Of a DNA stretch of 64,000 nucleotides, positions 8,330-16,123 are shown one piece after another. The notes beneath the pieces are model-generated. The model saw only the letters and a program-made list of their open reading frames with translations, searched no databases and was not told the DNA's origin. Position 1 is the first letter of the stretch, and each line of letters begins with the position of its first letter. The DNA is from Sediminicola arcticus (GTDB taxonomy: Bacteria > Bacteroidota > Bacteroidia > Flavobacteriales > Flavobacteriaceae), in the NCBI RefSeq assembly GCF_040566695.1, contig NZ_JBEXAE010000002.1, positions 496,001 through 560,000 of the forward strand, in the 5' to 3' direction. The translations under genes were made by a program, and so were the position numbers.

Positions 8330-8500
8330 GCCCACATTGGTAATTATTTTTGACAAACTCAACACTATTTTGTTTGAAAAGGGTGAGTTTAGATTGTAAA
8401 AGCAGGCCTTACTAGTATAAGGATCCTTGATCAGTCTGTTAGCCCTAAACCTGTTTATCGGGGTTTGTACAAAACTTCCTCCAATGTGGGCTTTTTTTTT
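8330..8500 (+). ncRNA. ssrS: 6S RNA (6S-Flavo type)
   Basis: The intergenic region ends in a perfect 11-bp pairing of GCCCACATTGG (8330-8340) with CCAATGTGGGC (8481-8491), followed by nine T residues, i.e. a closing stem that doubles as a terminator. Between them are further helices: AAACTCA (8355-8361) with TGAGTTT (8384-8390), CCTTA with TAAGG (8407-8422), and AAGCAGG (8400-8406) with CCTGTTT (8450-8456). A rod about 165 nt long with a large internal bubble is the 6S RNA shape, and flavobacterial 6S-Flavo RNAs are known. 6S RNA binds sigma-loaded RNA polymerase by mimicking open promoter DNA and tunes transcription in stationary phase. Exact 5' end not determined; maturation from a zapA cotranscript is possible. 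Confidence 0.85.
8345..8352 (+). promoter_or_regulatory. TAnnTTTG element inside the 6S RNA
   Basis: TATTTTTG here matches the -7 promoter consensus but lies just inside the closing stem of the 6S RNA. It may be part of the promoter mimic presented to RNA polymerase or a chance match in AT-rich sequence. Confidence 0.3.
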
Positions 8501-8516
8501 AATAATTTTTTAAATT

Positions 8517-10085
8517 ATGGACAGTACTACATTAATTATAGTAGGCATAGTTGGTCTTGCAATTGGTTTTGCCATTGCTAAGATTATGGAAAAGGGAAAG
8601 GCTTCCAAAACCATAGACAGTGCAAAAAAAGAGGCAGCCTCCATTATCAGGGAAGCTGAAACGCAAGGCGAAAACACGAAAAAGGATAAGATTTTTCAAG
8701 CTAAAGAAAAGTTTTTAGAGCTGAAAGCAGAGCACGAGAAAGTCATTATAGGCAAAGAAAAAAAGATTGGAGAGTCTGAGAAACGGGCTCGGGATAAAGA
8801 ATCGCAGATTAGTAACGAACTTGCTAAGACTAAAAAACTGAACGATCAGCTCGAGGTAAAACTGGAAGAGGTAGATCATAAAAGCGAATATTTAGAGAAA
8901 AAGCAATCTGAATTGGAAAAGCTGCACAAGAGCCAAGTTCAACAGCTAGAGGTGATTTCGGGATTATCTGCTGAAGATGCCAAAAGTCAATTGATGGAAT
9001 CTTTGAAGGAAAATGCAAAATCTGATGCCATGGCTTACATACAATCCACGGTAGAGGAGGCTAAATTAACAGCCCAACAAGAGGCCAAGAAAATTGTAAT
9101 CAATACCATCCAACGAATAGGAACTGAAGAGGCCGTAGAAAACTGCGTTTCTGTATTTAACTTGGAATCAGATGATGTTAAAGGTCGTATTATTGGTCGT
9201 GAAGGAAGAAATATAAGGGCCCTAGAGGCTGCAACGGGTGTAGAAATTATAGTAGATGATACGCCTGAAGCTATTATACTTTCTTGTTTTGATTCCGTAC
9301 GAAGGGAAGTGGCACGTTTATCGCTCCACAAATTGGTAACCGATGGTCGTATTCACCCAGCACGAATTGAAGAGGTCGTTAAGAAAACAGAAAAACAGAT
9401 TGAAGAAGAGATTGTAGAGATAGGAAAGCGTACCGTTATAGATTTAGGAATCCATGGTTTGCATCCTGAACTTATTAAGGCTGTTGGTAGAATGAAATAC
9501 CGTTCTTCTTATGGTCAAAACTTATTGCAACACTCTAGGGAAGTTGCCAAACTCTGTGGCGTAATGGCAGCGGAGTTGGGACTTAACCCAAAATTAGCCA
9601 AAAGAGCAGGTCTTTTACACGATATAGGAAAAGTGCCAAACACTGAAGCCGAGGTAGAGACACCACATGCTATTTTGGGGATGCAGTGGGCAGAGAAATA
9701 CGGTGAGAAACCAGAAGTTTGTAATGCCATTGGTGCTCACCATGATGAAATAGAAATGAAAACTTTGATCTCACCAATTGTTCAGGTTTGTGATGCTATT
9801 AGTGGTGCCAGACCAGGCGCAAGAAGACAGGTGTTGGATTCGTATATACAGCGTCTTAAGGATTTAGAAGATATAGCCTTTGGTTTTGGTGGTGTTCAAA
9901 AGGCTTATGCTATTCAAGCTGGTAGGGAACTTCGCGTTATAGTGGAAAGTGAAAAAGTAAGTGATGAAAAGGCAGCGGAACTATCTTTTGAAATTTCACA
10001 AAAAATCCAAACAGATATGACCTATCCCGGTCAGGTGAAAGTGACCGTAATCAGAGAAACACGAAGTGTGAATGTTGCGAAATAA
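8517..10085 (+). CDS. rny: Ribonuclease Y
   Basis: A 522-residue membrane-anchored endoribonuclease that starts mRNA decay. Seen in order: N-terminal membrane helix (about 5-22), long charged coiled coil (about 30-200), KH RNA-binding domain (about 210-275, with GRIIGREGRNIRALE) and HD metal-dependent phosphohydrolase domain (about 338-435, with HDIGK at 368-372 and a second HH pair in GAHHDE). Length is typical. It follows the 6S RNA directly: the T-run of that terminator ends 17 bases before the ATG, so rny either has a start in that gap or depends on readthrough. A strong terminator follows. Confidence 0.96.
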   Translation: MDSTTLIIVGIVGLAIGFAIAKIMEKGKASKTIDSAKKEAASIIREAETQGENTKKDKIFQAKEKFLELKAEHEKVIIGKEKKIGESEKRARDKESQISNELAKTKKLNDQLEVKLEEVDHKSEYLEKKQSELEKLHKSQVQQLEVISGLSAEDAKSQLMESLKENAKSDAMAYIQSTVEEAKLTAQQEAKKIVINTIQRIGTEEAVENCVSVFNLESDDVKGRIIGREGRNIRALEAATGVEIIVDDTPEAIILSCFDSVRREVARLSLHKLVTDGRIHPARIEEVVKKTEKQIEEEIVEIGKRTVIDLGIHGLHPELIKAVGRMKYRSSYGQNLLQHSREVAKLCGVMAAELGLNPKLAKRAGLLHDIGKVPNTEAEVETPHAILGMQWAEKYGEKPEVCNAIGAHHDEIEMKTLISPIVQVCDAISGARPGARRQVLDSYIQRLKDLEDIAFGFGGVQKAYAIQAGRELRVIVESEKVSDEKAAELSFEISQKIQTDMTYPGQVKVTVIRETRSVNVAK

Positions 10086-10105
10086 TTAGAACTAAATATT
10101 TTTAA

Positions 10106-10137
10106 AAAGCGAGCTTTAAACGGTTCGCTTTTTTTTT
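10106..10137 (+). terminator. Rho-independent terminator of rny
   Basis: AAAGCGAGC pairs with GGTTCGCTTT (one G-U) around a short loop, followed by nine T residues ending at 10137; 20 bases after the rny stop. Confidence 0.85.
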
Positions 10138-10157
10138 GGACTTTAGGTACTCCCCAA

Positions 10158-10622
10158 TCATAGTTTGCTTGCATAATTTGAAAGTAATTTGTTGGTCTGT
10201 TTTTGAAGCTTCTTTTTAAAGAAAGTAGTCCATCCAAATACATATCCCTTAAAACCCAAAGCCTGTATGGACCATTGGTAAAGATCAAAGGAATCTTTAT
10301 GGGAAATGATTTTCCCATCTTTAAATCTAAATTCGGCTTTTATAGTATTGTGTATTTCCCTTCCTGTTTTACTAAAAACATAAAATGCCTCCCATGTCGC
10401 TGTTGTGATTTCATCGGAAATTTCAATTTTAGATACCTTAACCTTAAACTCTTTTCCTTTTTGGGATGCACATAACATTCTCCACATGTTTTTTACCTGC
10501 TCACCTTTTAAAACACCAAAAGCAGGGTCTTCAAAAATAATAGCTTCATGATATAGAGAAACCATGTTTTCAGCCTCTAAACTGTTGAACGCCTTATAAA
10601 ATTGTTCTATTCGTTCTTTCAT
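10158..10622 (-). CDS. SnoaL/NTF2-like protein
   Basis: A 154-residue protein with the cone-shaped NTF2-like fold: first helix (ERIEQFYKAFNSLEAENM), the strand YHEAIIFEDPAFGVLKG, and paired strands (FKVKVSKIEISDEITTATWEAFY, IKAEFRFKDGKIISHKDSFDLYQW). The pattern Y-H-x(4)-F-x-D-P-x-F-G is characteristic of SnoaL-like small-molecule binding proteins and of limonene-epoxide-hydrolase-like enzymes. Substrate unknown; many members only bind ligands. No signal peptide, so cytoplasmic. Single-gene unit, convergent with rny and divergent from the NYN-LOTUS gene. Confidence 0.8.
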   Translation of the reverse strand: MKERIEQFYKAFNSLEAENMVSLYHEAIIFEDPAFGVLKGEQVKNMWRMLCASQKGKEFKVKVSKIEISDEITTATWEAFYVFSKTGREIHNTIKAEFRFKDGKIISHKDSFDLYQWSIQALGFKGYVFGWTTFFKKKLQKQTNKLLSNYASKL

Positions 10623-10751
10623 TTTAAATGGGATAACAATGTATTTTAGAAAATCTTTTCAAGTAATAAACAAGTGCCCTATTATAGTTCAATATACAAA
10701 TAGATTGGCTTGAGTTAAAAATACTATAAGATTATTGTATCTTTAAATCGT

Positions 10752-11480
10752 ATGATAAAAGACACAAAACTTGCTGTATTGATAGACGGCGACAACATTC
10801 CTTCAAAGTATGTAAAGGAGATGATGGAAGAAATTACAAAGTACGGAACGCCCACTATAAAAAGGATTTATGGTGACTGGACCAAGCCACATCTTTCCAA
10901 ATGGAAAAATATTCTTTTAGAGAATGCAATTAATCCTATTCAACAATATGGGTATACTGTAGGTAAAAATGCTACGGATTCCGCTATGATTATAGACGCT
11001 ATGGATATCTTATACTCCAATAAGGTAGATGGCTTCTGTTTGGTTTCTTCGGACAGTGATTTCACCAAATTAGCCACCAGATTAAGGGAGGCAGGATTGC
11101 AGGTATATGGAATTGGAGAAAAGAAGACTCCAGATCCGTTCATAGTAGCTTGTGATAAGTTTATATATTTGGAAATCCTTAAAACGGACACTGAAAAACA
11201 AGACGGGCAGTCAGATTCCAAAAAGCAAGACGTAGACAAGATAACCCCCAAGATTATGCGTTTGTTACGTAATTCAGTCTCAGATGCCGCAGATGAAGAT
11301 GGTTGGGCTTTCATGGGCGATGTAGGATCTTTAATCCTTAAAAAGCAACCTAATTTTGACGCTAGGAATTTCGGATTTGAAAAGCTGACACCTTTGTTTA
11401 AGTCATTATCCCAATTTGAAATAGATCATAGGGACCAACCCAATGCACGCTTTAAACTTGTATACGTAAGGAACAAATAG
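10752..11480 (+). CDS. NYN-domain nuclease with C-terminal OST-HTH/LOTUS domain
   Basis: A 242-residue protein. The N-terminal NYN (PIN-like, DUF88) domain covers about 1-142 with the acidic metal-site residues D12 and D14 (LIDGDNIP), D76 (NATDSAMIID) and D101/D103 (VSSDSDF), all intact, so a divalent-metal RNase activity is predicted. A charged linker (about 145-163) leads to an OST-HTH/LOTUS domain (about 164-240; KIMRLLRNSV, GWAFMGDVGSLILKK, FKLVYV), which binds RNA or protein partners in eukaryotic germ-line factors. The combination occurs widely in bacteria, where its target is unknown. No toxin-antitoxin partner is adjacent. No signal peptide. Confidence 0.9.
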   Translation: MIKDTKLAVLIDGDNIPSKYVKEMMEEITKYGTPTIKRIYGDWTKPHLSKWKNILLENAINPIQQYGYTVGKNATDSAMIIDAMDILYSNKVDGFCLVSSDSDFTKLATRLREAGLQVYGIGEKKTPDPFIVACDKFIYLEILKTDTEKQDGQSDSKKQDVDKITPKIMRLLRNSVSDAADEDGWAFMGDVGSLILKKQPNFDARNFGFEKLTPLFKSLSQFEIDHRDQPNARFKLVYVRNK

Positions 11481-11543
11481 GATTAAGCACTGCTATCTAA
11501 GACCTCTCTTCCTTTGGTAATTAAGGTTATTGTCATAATAAAA

Positions 11544-11572
11544 TTGAATCGAATAAATTAGATGTACCTTTG
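11544..11572 (+). promoter_or_regulatory. Promoter of the DEAD-box helicase gene
   Basis: TTG at 11544-11546 and TACCTTTG at 11565-11572 with an 18-base spacer match the Bacteroidota promoter. Predicted start near 11579, giving an unusually long leader of about 47 bases for this window before the ATG at 11626. Cold-shock-type regulation in the leader is possible but not shown. Confidence 0.55.
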
Positions 11573-11625
11573 CAGCTTCATATAGAGGTGACTATAAATA
11601 AAAGGTCGTTTCTTAAACAATTTAT

Positions 11626-12891
11626 ATGTCATTCAAATCTTTGGGCTTATCCGATGCCCTGTTGAAAGCTGTCGACAAAAAAGGATACAACACACCTTCA
11701 CCAATTCAGGAAAAAGCAATACCACAAATATTAGAAAGAAAAGATGTTTTGGCCTCCGCACAAACGGGAACGGGTAAAACAGCAGGTTTTACGCTGCCTA
11801 TATTACAAATCCTTTCCCAGGCTCCTATATTAAGCAGAAGGCCTGTAAGGACACTTATACTTACGCCAACAAGAGAATTAGCGGCTCAAGTTTATGAAAA
11901 TGTTAAGGAATACAGTGAGTTTTTGGACATTAGGTCCGCCGTTATATTTGGTGGTGTCAATGCAAAACCACAAATCGCGACCTTGCGTAATGGAGTTGAT
12001 ATTTTAGTAGCCACTCCAGGGCGTTTATTAGATCTTCATGGCCAAGGGGCACTTTCATTGAAAAGTGTTGAAATATTGGTCTTGGATGAGGCTGATAGAA
12101 TGTTGGATATGGGTTTCCTTAGGGATATTAAGAGAATACTGAACCTAATGCCAGCCAAGAGACAAAATCTATTGTTCTCGGCAACTTTTTCGAAGGAAAT
12201 TAAAAAATTGGCAGGTGGATTCCTGCACCATCCAGTATTAGTGGAGGCGACTCCAGAGAATACAACTGCAGAAAAGGTAGACCAGCAAGTGTATCGCGTT
12301 GACAAAAGTAGAAAACCAGAATTGGTTATTAAGTTAATTGGTGAGGGAGACTGGCAGCAGGTTCTTATTTTTACAAGGACCAAGCACGGTGCAAATAGGC
12401 TAAGTGAAAAGTTGAACAAAAATGATATTACCGCTGCCGCTATACATGGAAATAAAAGTCAAGGCGCCAGAACAAAGGCACTAGATGGTTTTAAAAAGGG
12501 AAGTGTTAGGGTATTGGTTGCTACTGATATTGCAGCACGTGGGTTGGATATCCCCTTATTGCCACACGTAATTAATTATGAACTTCCTAACGTACCGGAA
12601 GATTACGTACATAGGATTGGAAGAACTGGTAGAGCAGGAGCCAGTGGCGAAGCTCTTTCTTTAGTGTCCCAAGATGAGATGGAATATGTAAGGGGGATAG
12701 AAAAATTATTGGGCTTGAAATTGCCCAGTGCTGTTTTGGAGGGTTTTGAGCCAAGTGGTAAGCCCGAAAAGGATGAAGAGGATGATAGAGGTCCGCGACA
12801 AAGAAATCCAAGGTCCAAAGCGAAACAAGACTCAGGGAATAAGAAGCCTAATAGATTTAAAAGTAGATCTGGCGGAAATAGAAATTCTTAA
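11626..12891 (+). CDS. DEAD-box ATP-dependent RNA helicase (RhlE-like)
   Basis: A 421-residue RNA helicase. Motifs seen: Q motif (PSPIQEKAIP, about 24-33), Walker A AQTGTGKT (45-52), PTRELAAQ (81-88), DEAD (154-157), SATFS (185-189), VLIFTRTK, ATDIAARGLDIP and HRIGRTGR. The C-terminal about 50 residues are basic and Gly/Ser/Lys/Arg-rich, as in RhlE and CsdA relatives, and likely bind RNA non-specifically. Roles of such enzymes include ribosome assembly, RNA decay and cold adaptation. It stands alone as one transcription unit with its own promoter and a strong terminator. Confidence 0.94.
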   Translation: MSFKSLGLSDALLKAVDKKGYNTPSPIQEKAIPQILERKDVLASAQTGTGKTAGFTLPILQILSQAPILSRRPVRTLILTPTRELAAQVYENVKEYSEFLDIRSAVIFGGVNAKPQIATLRNGVDILVATPGRLLDLHGQGALSLKSVEILVLDEADRMLDMGFLRDIKRILNLMPAKRQNLLFSATFSKEIKKLAGGFLHHPVLVEATPENTTAEKVDQQVYRVDKSRKPELVIKLIGEGDWQQVLIFTRTKHGANRLSEKLNKNDITAAAIHGNKSQGARTKALDGFKKGSVRVLVATDIAARGLDIPLLPHVINYELPNVPEDYVHRIGRTGRAGASGEALSLVSQDEMEYVRGIEKLLGLKLPSAVLEGFEPSGKPEKDEEDDRGPRQRNPRSKAKQDSGNKKPNRFKSRSGGNRNS

Positions 12892-12895
12892 ATAT

Positions 12896-12923
12896 AAAAA
12901 CGGGACCAATTGGTCCCGTTTTT
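12896..12923 (+). terminator. Bidirectional terminator between helicase and DUF349 genes
   Basis: The perfect palindrome CGGGACCAATTGGTCCCG (12901-12918) is flanked by five A before and five T after, so it can end transcription in both directions, serving the helicase (+) and the DUF349 gene (-). Confidence 0.9.
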
Positions 12924-12950
12924 ATTTATACCAGTAAAAAATATTGATTG

Positions 12951-15161
12951 CTACTCCTTTTCAGGAGTGTCATTCTCTTCCATTTCTACCTCTTCTGCTT
13001 CTTTATTTAAATTGTTTTCTAGAATATTTAACTTTTTAAGTTTGGCCTTCCAGGTGCTTAACGCATCCTTGTGATTGTTTATATTCTTGATAACCTCCTT
13101 AACAACTGGGCTGTCTTCTGAGGCATTAGAAAAGAATTGTAAATTATTTTCCAATTGATTGATTTCACTTTTGCTTTCAGTTATTTTTCTCCTTATGAAG
13201 GTGCGTTCGTTGTATATGGCTCTTTCATTATCGGCACTTGCCAATTGTTGAATTTTATTGCCGTATTTCATCAATTCAGCCTCCTGTCTGTTAATGTCCA
13301 ATTTATTAAAAAGGGCATCCAAGATCTTATTGAATTTTACATTTATATTTTTCTTATTGAAAGGAACCCTTCCATAGGTTTTCCATTCCGCAATGAATTC
13401 TTTAATACTCGCTAAATCTTTTTGCTTGTCCCCACTGAGTTCAAAAGCTTTTAATTTATCTAAACAAGCATTTTTTAGTGATAGATTTTCTTCCTCTTCT
13501 TTGTGTGCTACATTTTTTAAAGAATGCAAACGGTCAAAGTAGTGATTACACGCATCTTTGAATTCATTCCAAATTTTGTCAGAATACTTTCTTGGAACGT
13601 GACCTATTTTTTTCCATTCGTTTTGTATACGCTTCATTTCGACTGTAGTGGTGTCATAATCATCACTATCCTTTAAGGATACAGCAAGGTCCAATAAAGC
13701 CCTTTTATTATCGAGGTTTTCCTGTTGGTCTTTTTTAAGGTTTTTGTAATAGGCGTTTTTGTTTCTATTAAAATTACGAACACCCTCTTTAAATGCGGCC
13801 CAAGTTTGCTCATTCACCTTTTGTGGTACTTTCCCAGCTTTAAAAAAGGAATCTCTTAATTCTTCCACTTTTTTCATTTGCAACTGCAGCGCCTTATGGT
13901 TGTTGGCCATGTTTCCGGCAATACCATTTATGGATTCTATGATCTCATTTTTTTTCACAAGGTTTTCCTCATAGACCTTTTCCATATCTTTGTAATGGTC
14001 TTGTCTACGCTGGTGGAGAACTTTGGTTGCATTGCTGAATGCCTCCCATATTAGTTCTCTATGTTCCCTATCTACAGGACCAACATCTTCCTTCCAGATC
14101 TTGTGCAAGGTTTGTAGTTCTTGAAAAGCGTTGCTTAGATCGGGTTCATTGGCCAAAGATTCAGCACGTCCTATTAATCGCAGCTTTTCTTCTAAATTAT
14201 GTTTGAAATCGAGGTCGCGAAGTTCCCTATTGAGATGAAGGAAATCATAAAATATTTCAATATGATGATGGTAGGTGCGCCAAACATCATTGTAGTTGGT
14301 TCTTGGTATAGGTCCTGCTGTACGCCACCTCTCTTGTAAATCTTTGAAATTTTTATAGGTGGTATTTATATCCTCTTCTACATTGACCAAACCTTTAAGT
14401 TCTTCTATAATGGTCAGTCTTTTGTTTAGATTGTCCTTTAGGTTGTGCTCTAGGCTTTTATAATATTGGTCTCTCTTTTCCCGATATTCGGTATAGACCT
14501 CGTTGAATTGTCTTTTAGTTACTGAATTATATTTAAAGTCAATTTCATATCCGCCATTACTGACATATTCTTCCTTTTTATGTTCAATAAAATCCTGAAA
14601 TTTTAAATCGAATTCATATTTGATGCCATCAATATGTTTTTTGATGGCTTGTACTTTTTCGTTCTTCACCAAGCGTTGTAACTCCCCAACTAAATTTTCC
14701 ATGGACATGGAATGATAGTCTAATATTGGAATTTGATGCCTAACACGATTGTCTTCATCTTCTGCATCCTCTGCATTGGATTCATCTATTTCTTCCAGTA
14801 AATCTTCTTCTTTATCATCGGCAGGAGCTTTTTTCTCTTTTTCAGAAGACGAAACTGTAGTCTCCTTTATAGTGGAATTGGAAATATCCTCCTCTTTCTC
14901 TGCGATAGGAGCTTCAGATTCTTTTTCTTTAGTAAGAGCCTTGTCGATGGCCGCTTCATGTTCATCAGAAGAAACAGCATTCTTTTTCTCAGCCTTAGGG
15001 GCCTTGGGCTCTTTTTCCATTGGAGGAACCTCAATAGTGCTTTCTTCTTTTTTTTCTTGAACTTCAGTGCTTTTCTCTGAGCTCAATGAGACTTCAGTAG
15101 TTTCTGATTTTTTATCTCCACCTACATTATCCTGTAGTTGCTCGTCTTTTTCTTCTAACAT
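12951..15161 (-). CDS. DUF349 repeat protein with acidic N-terminal tail
   Basis: A 736-residue protein. The first about 150 residues are low-complexity, dominated by Glu, Lys, Asp and Ser (runs such as KKEESTIEVPPMEKEPKAPK). From about 160 onward come at least five tandem DUF349 helical repeats of about 70 residues, each with a pattern like LxxxWKxxGPVPRxxxxxxWxxF (seen as ERWRTAGPIPRTNYNDVWRTY, EDVGPVDREHRELIWEAF, FKAGKVPQKVNEQTWAAF, KKIGHVPRKYSDKIWNEF, KTYGRVPFNKKNINVKF). The C-terminus is a coiled coil. No signal or membrane segment. DUF349 proteins have no settled biochemical role; the helical array suggests a scaffold or RNA/ribosome-associated function, which is inference. Confidence 0.9.
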   Translation of the reverse strand: MLEEKDEQLQDNVGGDKKSETTEVSLSSEKSTEVQEKKEESTIEVPPMEKEPKAPKAEKKNAVSSDEHEAAIDKALTKEKESEAPIAEKEEDISNSTIKETTVSSSEKEKKAPADDKEEDLLEEIDESNAEDAEDEDNRVRHQIPILDYHSMSMENLVGELQRLVKNEKVQAIKKHIDGIKYEFDLKFQDFIEHKKEEYVSNGGYEIDFKYNSVTKRQFNEVYTEYREKRDQYYKSLEHNLKDNLNKRLTIIEELKGLVNVEEDINTTYKNFKDLQERWRTAGPIPRTNYNDVWRTYHHHIEIFYDFLHLNRELRDLDFKHNLEEKLRLIGRAESLANEPDLSNAFQELQTLHKIWKEDVGPVDREHRELIWEAFSNATKVLHQRRQDHYKDMEKVYEENLVKKNEIIESINGIAGNMANNHKALQLQMKKVEELRDSFFKAGKVPQKVNEQTWAAFKEGVRNFNRNKNAYYKNLKKDQQENLDNKRALLDLAVSLKDSDDYDTTTVEMKRIQNEWKKIGHVPRKYSDKIWNEFKDACNHYFDRLHSLKNVAHKEEEENLSLKNACLDKLKAFELSGDKQKDLASIKEFIAEWKTYGRVPFNKKNINVKFNKILDALFNKLDINRQEAELMKYGNKIQQLASADNERAIYNERTFIRRKITESKSEINQLENNLQFFSNASEDSPVVKEVIKNINNHKDALSTWKAKLKKLNILENNLNKEAEEVEMEENDTPEKE

Positions 15162-15192
15162 TTTTAGAATGTTTTTCGGTTATGTGATACTG

Positions 15193-15210
15193 CACTATTG
15201 TAAGATAGTG
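15193..15210 (-). other. Small hairpin in the DUF349 leader
   Basis: CACTAT (15193-15198) and ATAGTG (15205-15210) form a 6-bp stem with a 6-base loop in the predicted 5' leader, about 32 bases before the start codon. No terminator-like T-run. It might influence mRNA stability; weak support. Confidence 0.25.
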
Positions 15211-15226
15211 ACAATCGTGTTTTTGA

Positions 15227-15234
15227 CAAAGTTA
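15227..15234 (-). promoter_or_regulatory. Candidate -7 promoter box of the DUF349 gene
   Basis: Minus strand reads TAACTTTG, matching TAnnTTTG. Predicted start near 15220 would give a leader of about 60 bases. No TTG at -33. Confidence 0.4.
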
Positions 15235-15367
15235 ATCAATCTACCTTTAAAGTGAAGTTAATCCTGTATTTAAGAGGTGGAAGGAATCAATTAGGTGATA
15301 AAACGGTTCTGATTTGCATTCTTGAAAAGAGATATCCAAAACTTCGTAAAGCCAAGTTACCTAGTTT

Positions 15368-16123
15368 TTATTCGGAATTCCAAATTTCCCATGCTTTTTC
15401 GGCTTGTATCGCCAACATTTTATGGCCATTGAGGATGAGGGCACCATGAGCTTCACCTTCTTTTAAGAATGCTGTTTTTTCTGGATTATATATCAGGTCG
15501 AAAAGCAAATGCCTATCAGTTAGAAATTCATAAGGCAAGGAGGGCTTATCCATAATATTGGGCGAGGTGCCCAAAGGGGTGCAATTAACAAGAATTGTAT
15601 GTTCTGCTACAATCGACTGATTGAGTTCTTCATAGCTTAATTGATTTGAACCCTGATTTCTAGATATAAAGGTATATGCTATACCCAACTCTTTAAATAC
15701 AAAAGCTACTGCTTTAGAGGCTCCCCCTGTGCCTAAAATAAGGGCTTTCTTATGGTGTTTTTTTAAGTGAGGTTCTATGGAGTCTTGAAAGCCAAAAACA
15801 TCCGTATTAAAGCCAATAAGGCCTTCTTCTGTGAATTTTATGGTATTTACTGCGCCAATTTTTGCAGCCTTGTGATCAACTTTGTCAAGATATGGTATTA
15901 TGGCTTCTTTATAGGGAATGGTTACATTTAGCCCTTTGAGATCGTTCTGGCTTTTGATAAGATCTTCAAATTCAGTAATATGTTGTAGGTCAAAATTTTC
16001 ATAGGAATTATTGACAAGGTTCAAACTTGAGAATTTTTGGGTAAAATACCCTTTGGAGAAGGAGTAGGAAATGTTTTTACCTACCAACCCAAATCTATTT
16101 TTTATAACTTCTGTATCTTCCAT
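15368..16123 (-). CDS. aroE: Shikimate dehydrogenase
   Basis: A 251-residue enzyme reducing 3-dehydroshikimate to shikimate with NADPH in the aromatic amino-acid pathway. Seen: substrate loop SYSFSK (19-24), catalytic lysine K72 in NVTIPYKEA, NT at 93-94, NTD at 106-108 and the nucleotide-binding loop GTGGASK (131-137). Slightly short compared with E. coli AroE (272), as is common in Bacteroidota. Its start overlaps the end of the upstream DUF368 gene by 29 bases, so it is translated from the same mRNA as the DUF368 pair and probably the TPR gene; a metabolic reason for that linkage is not evident. Confidence 0.93.
   Translation of the reverse strand: MEDTEVIKNRFGLVGKNISYSFSKGYFTQKFSSLNLVNNSYENFDLQHITEFEDLIKSQNDLKGLNVTIPYKEAIIPYLDKVDHKAAKIGAVNTIKFTEEGLIGFNTDVFGFQDSIEPHLKKHHKKALILGTGGASKAVAFVFKELGIAYTFISRNQGSNQLSYEELNQSIVAEHTILVNCTPLGTSPNIMDKPSLPYEFLTDRHLLFDLIYNPEKTAFLKEGEAHGALILNGHKMLAIQAEKAWEIWNSE

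Noticed and set aside
10752..11480. Possible NYN toxin of a toxin-antitoxin pair
   Set aside because: No short antitoxin-like gene next to it, and the LOTUS domain suggests a regulatory RNA role.
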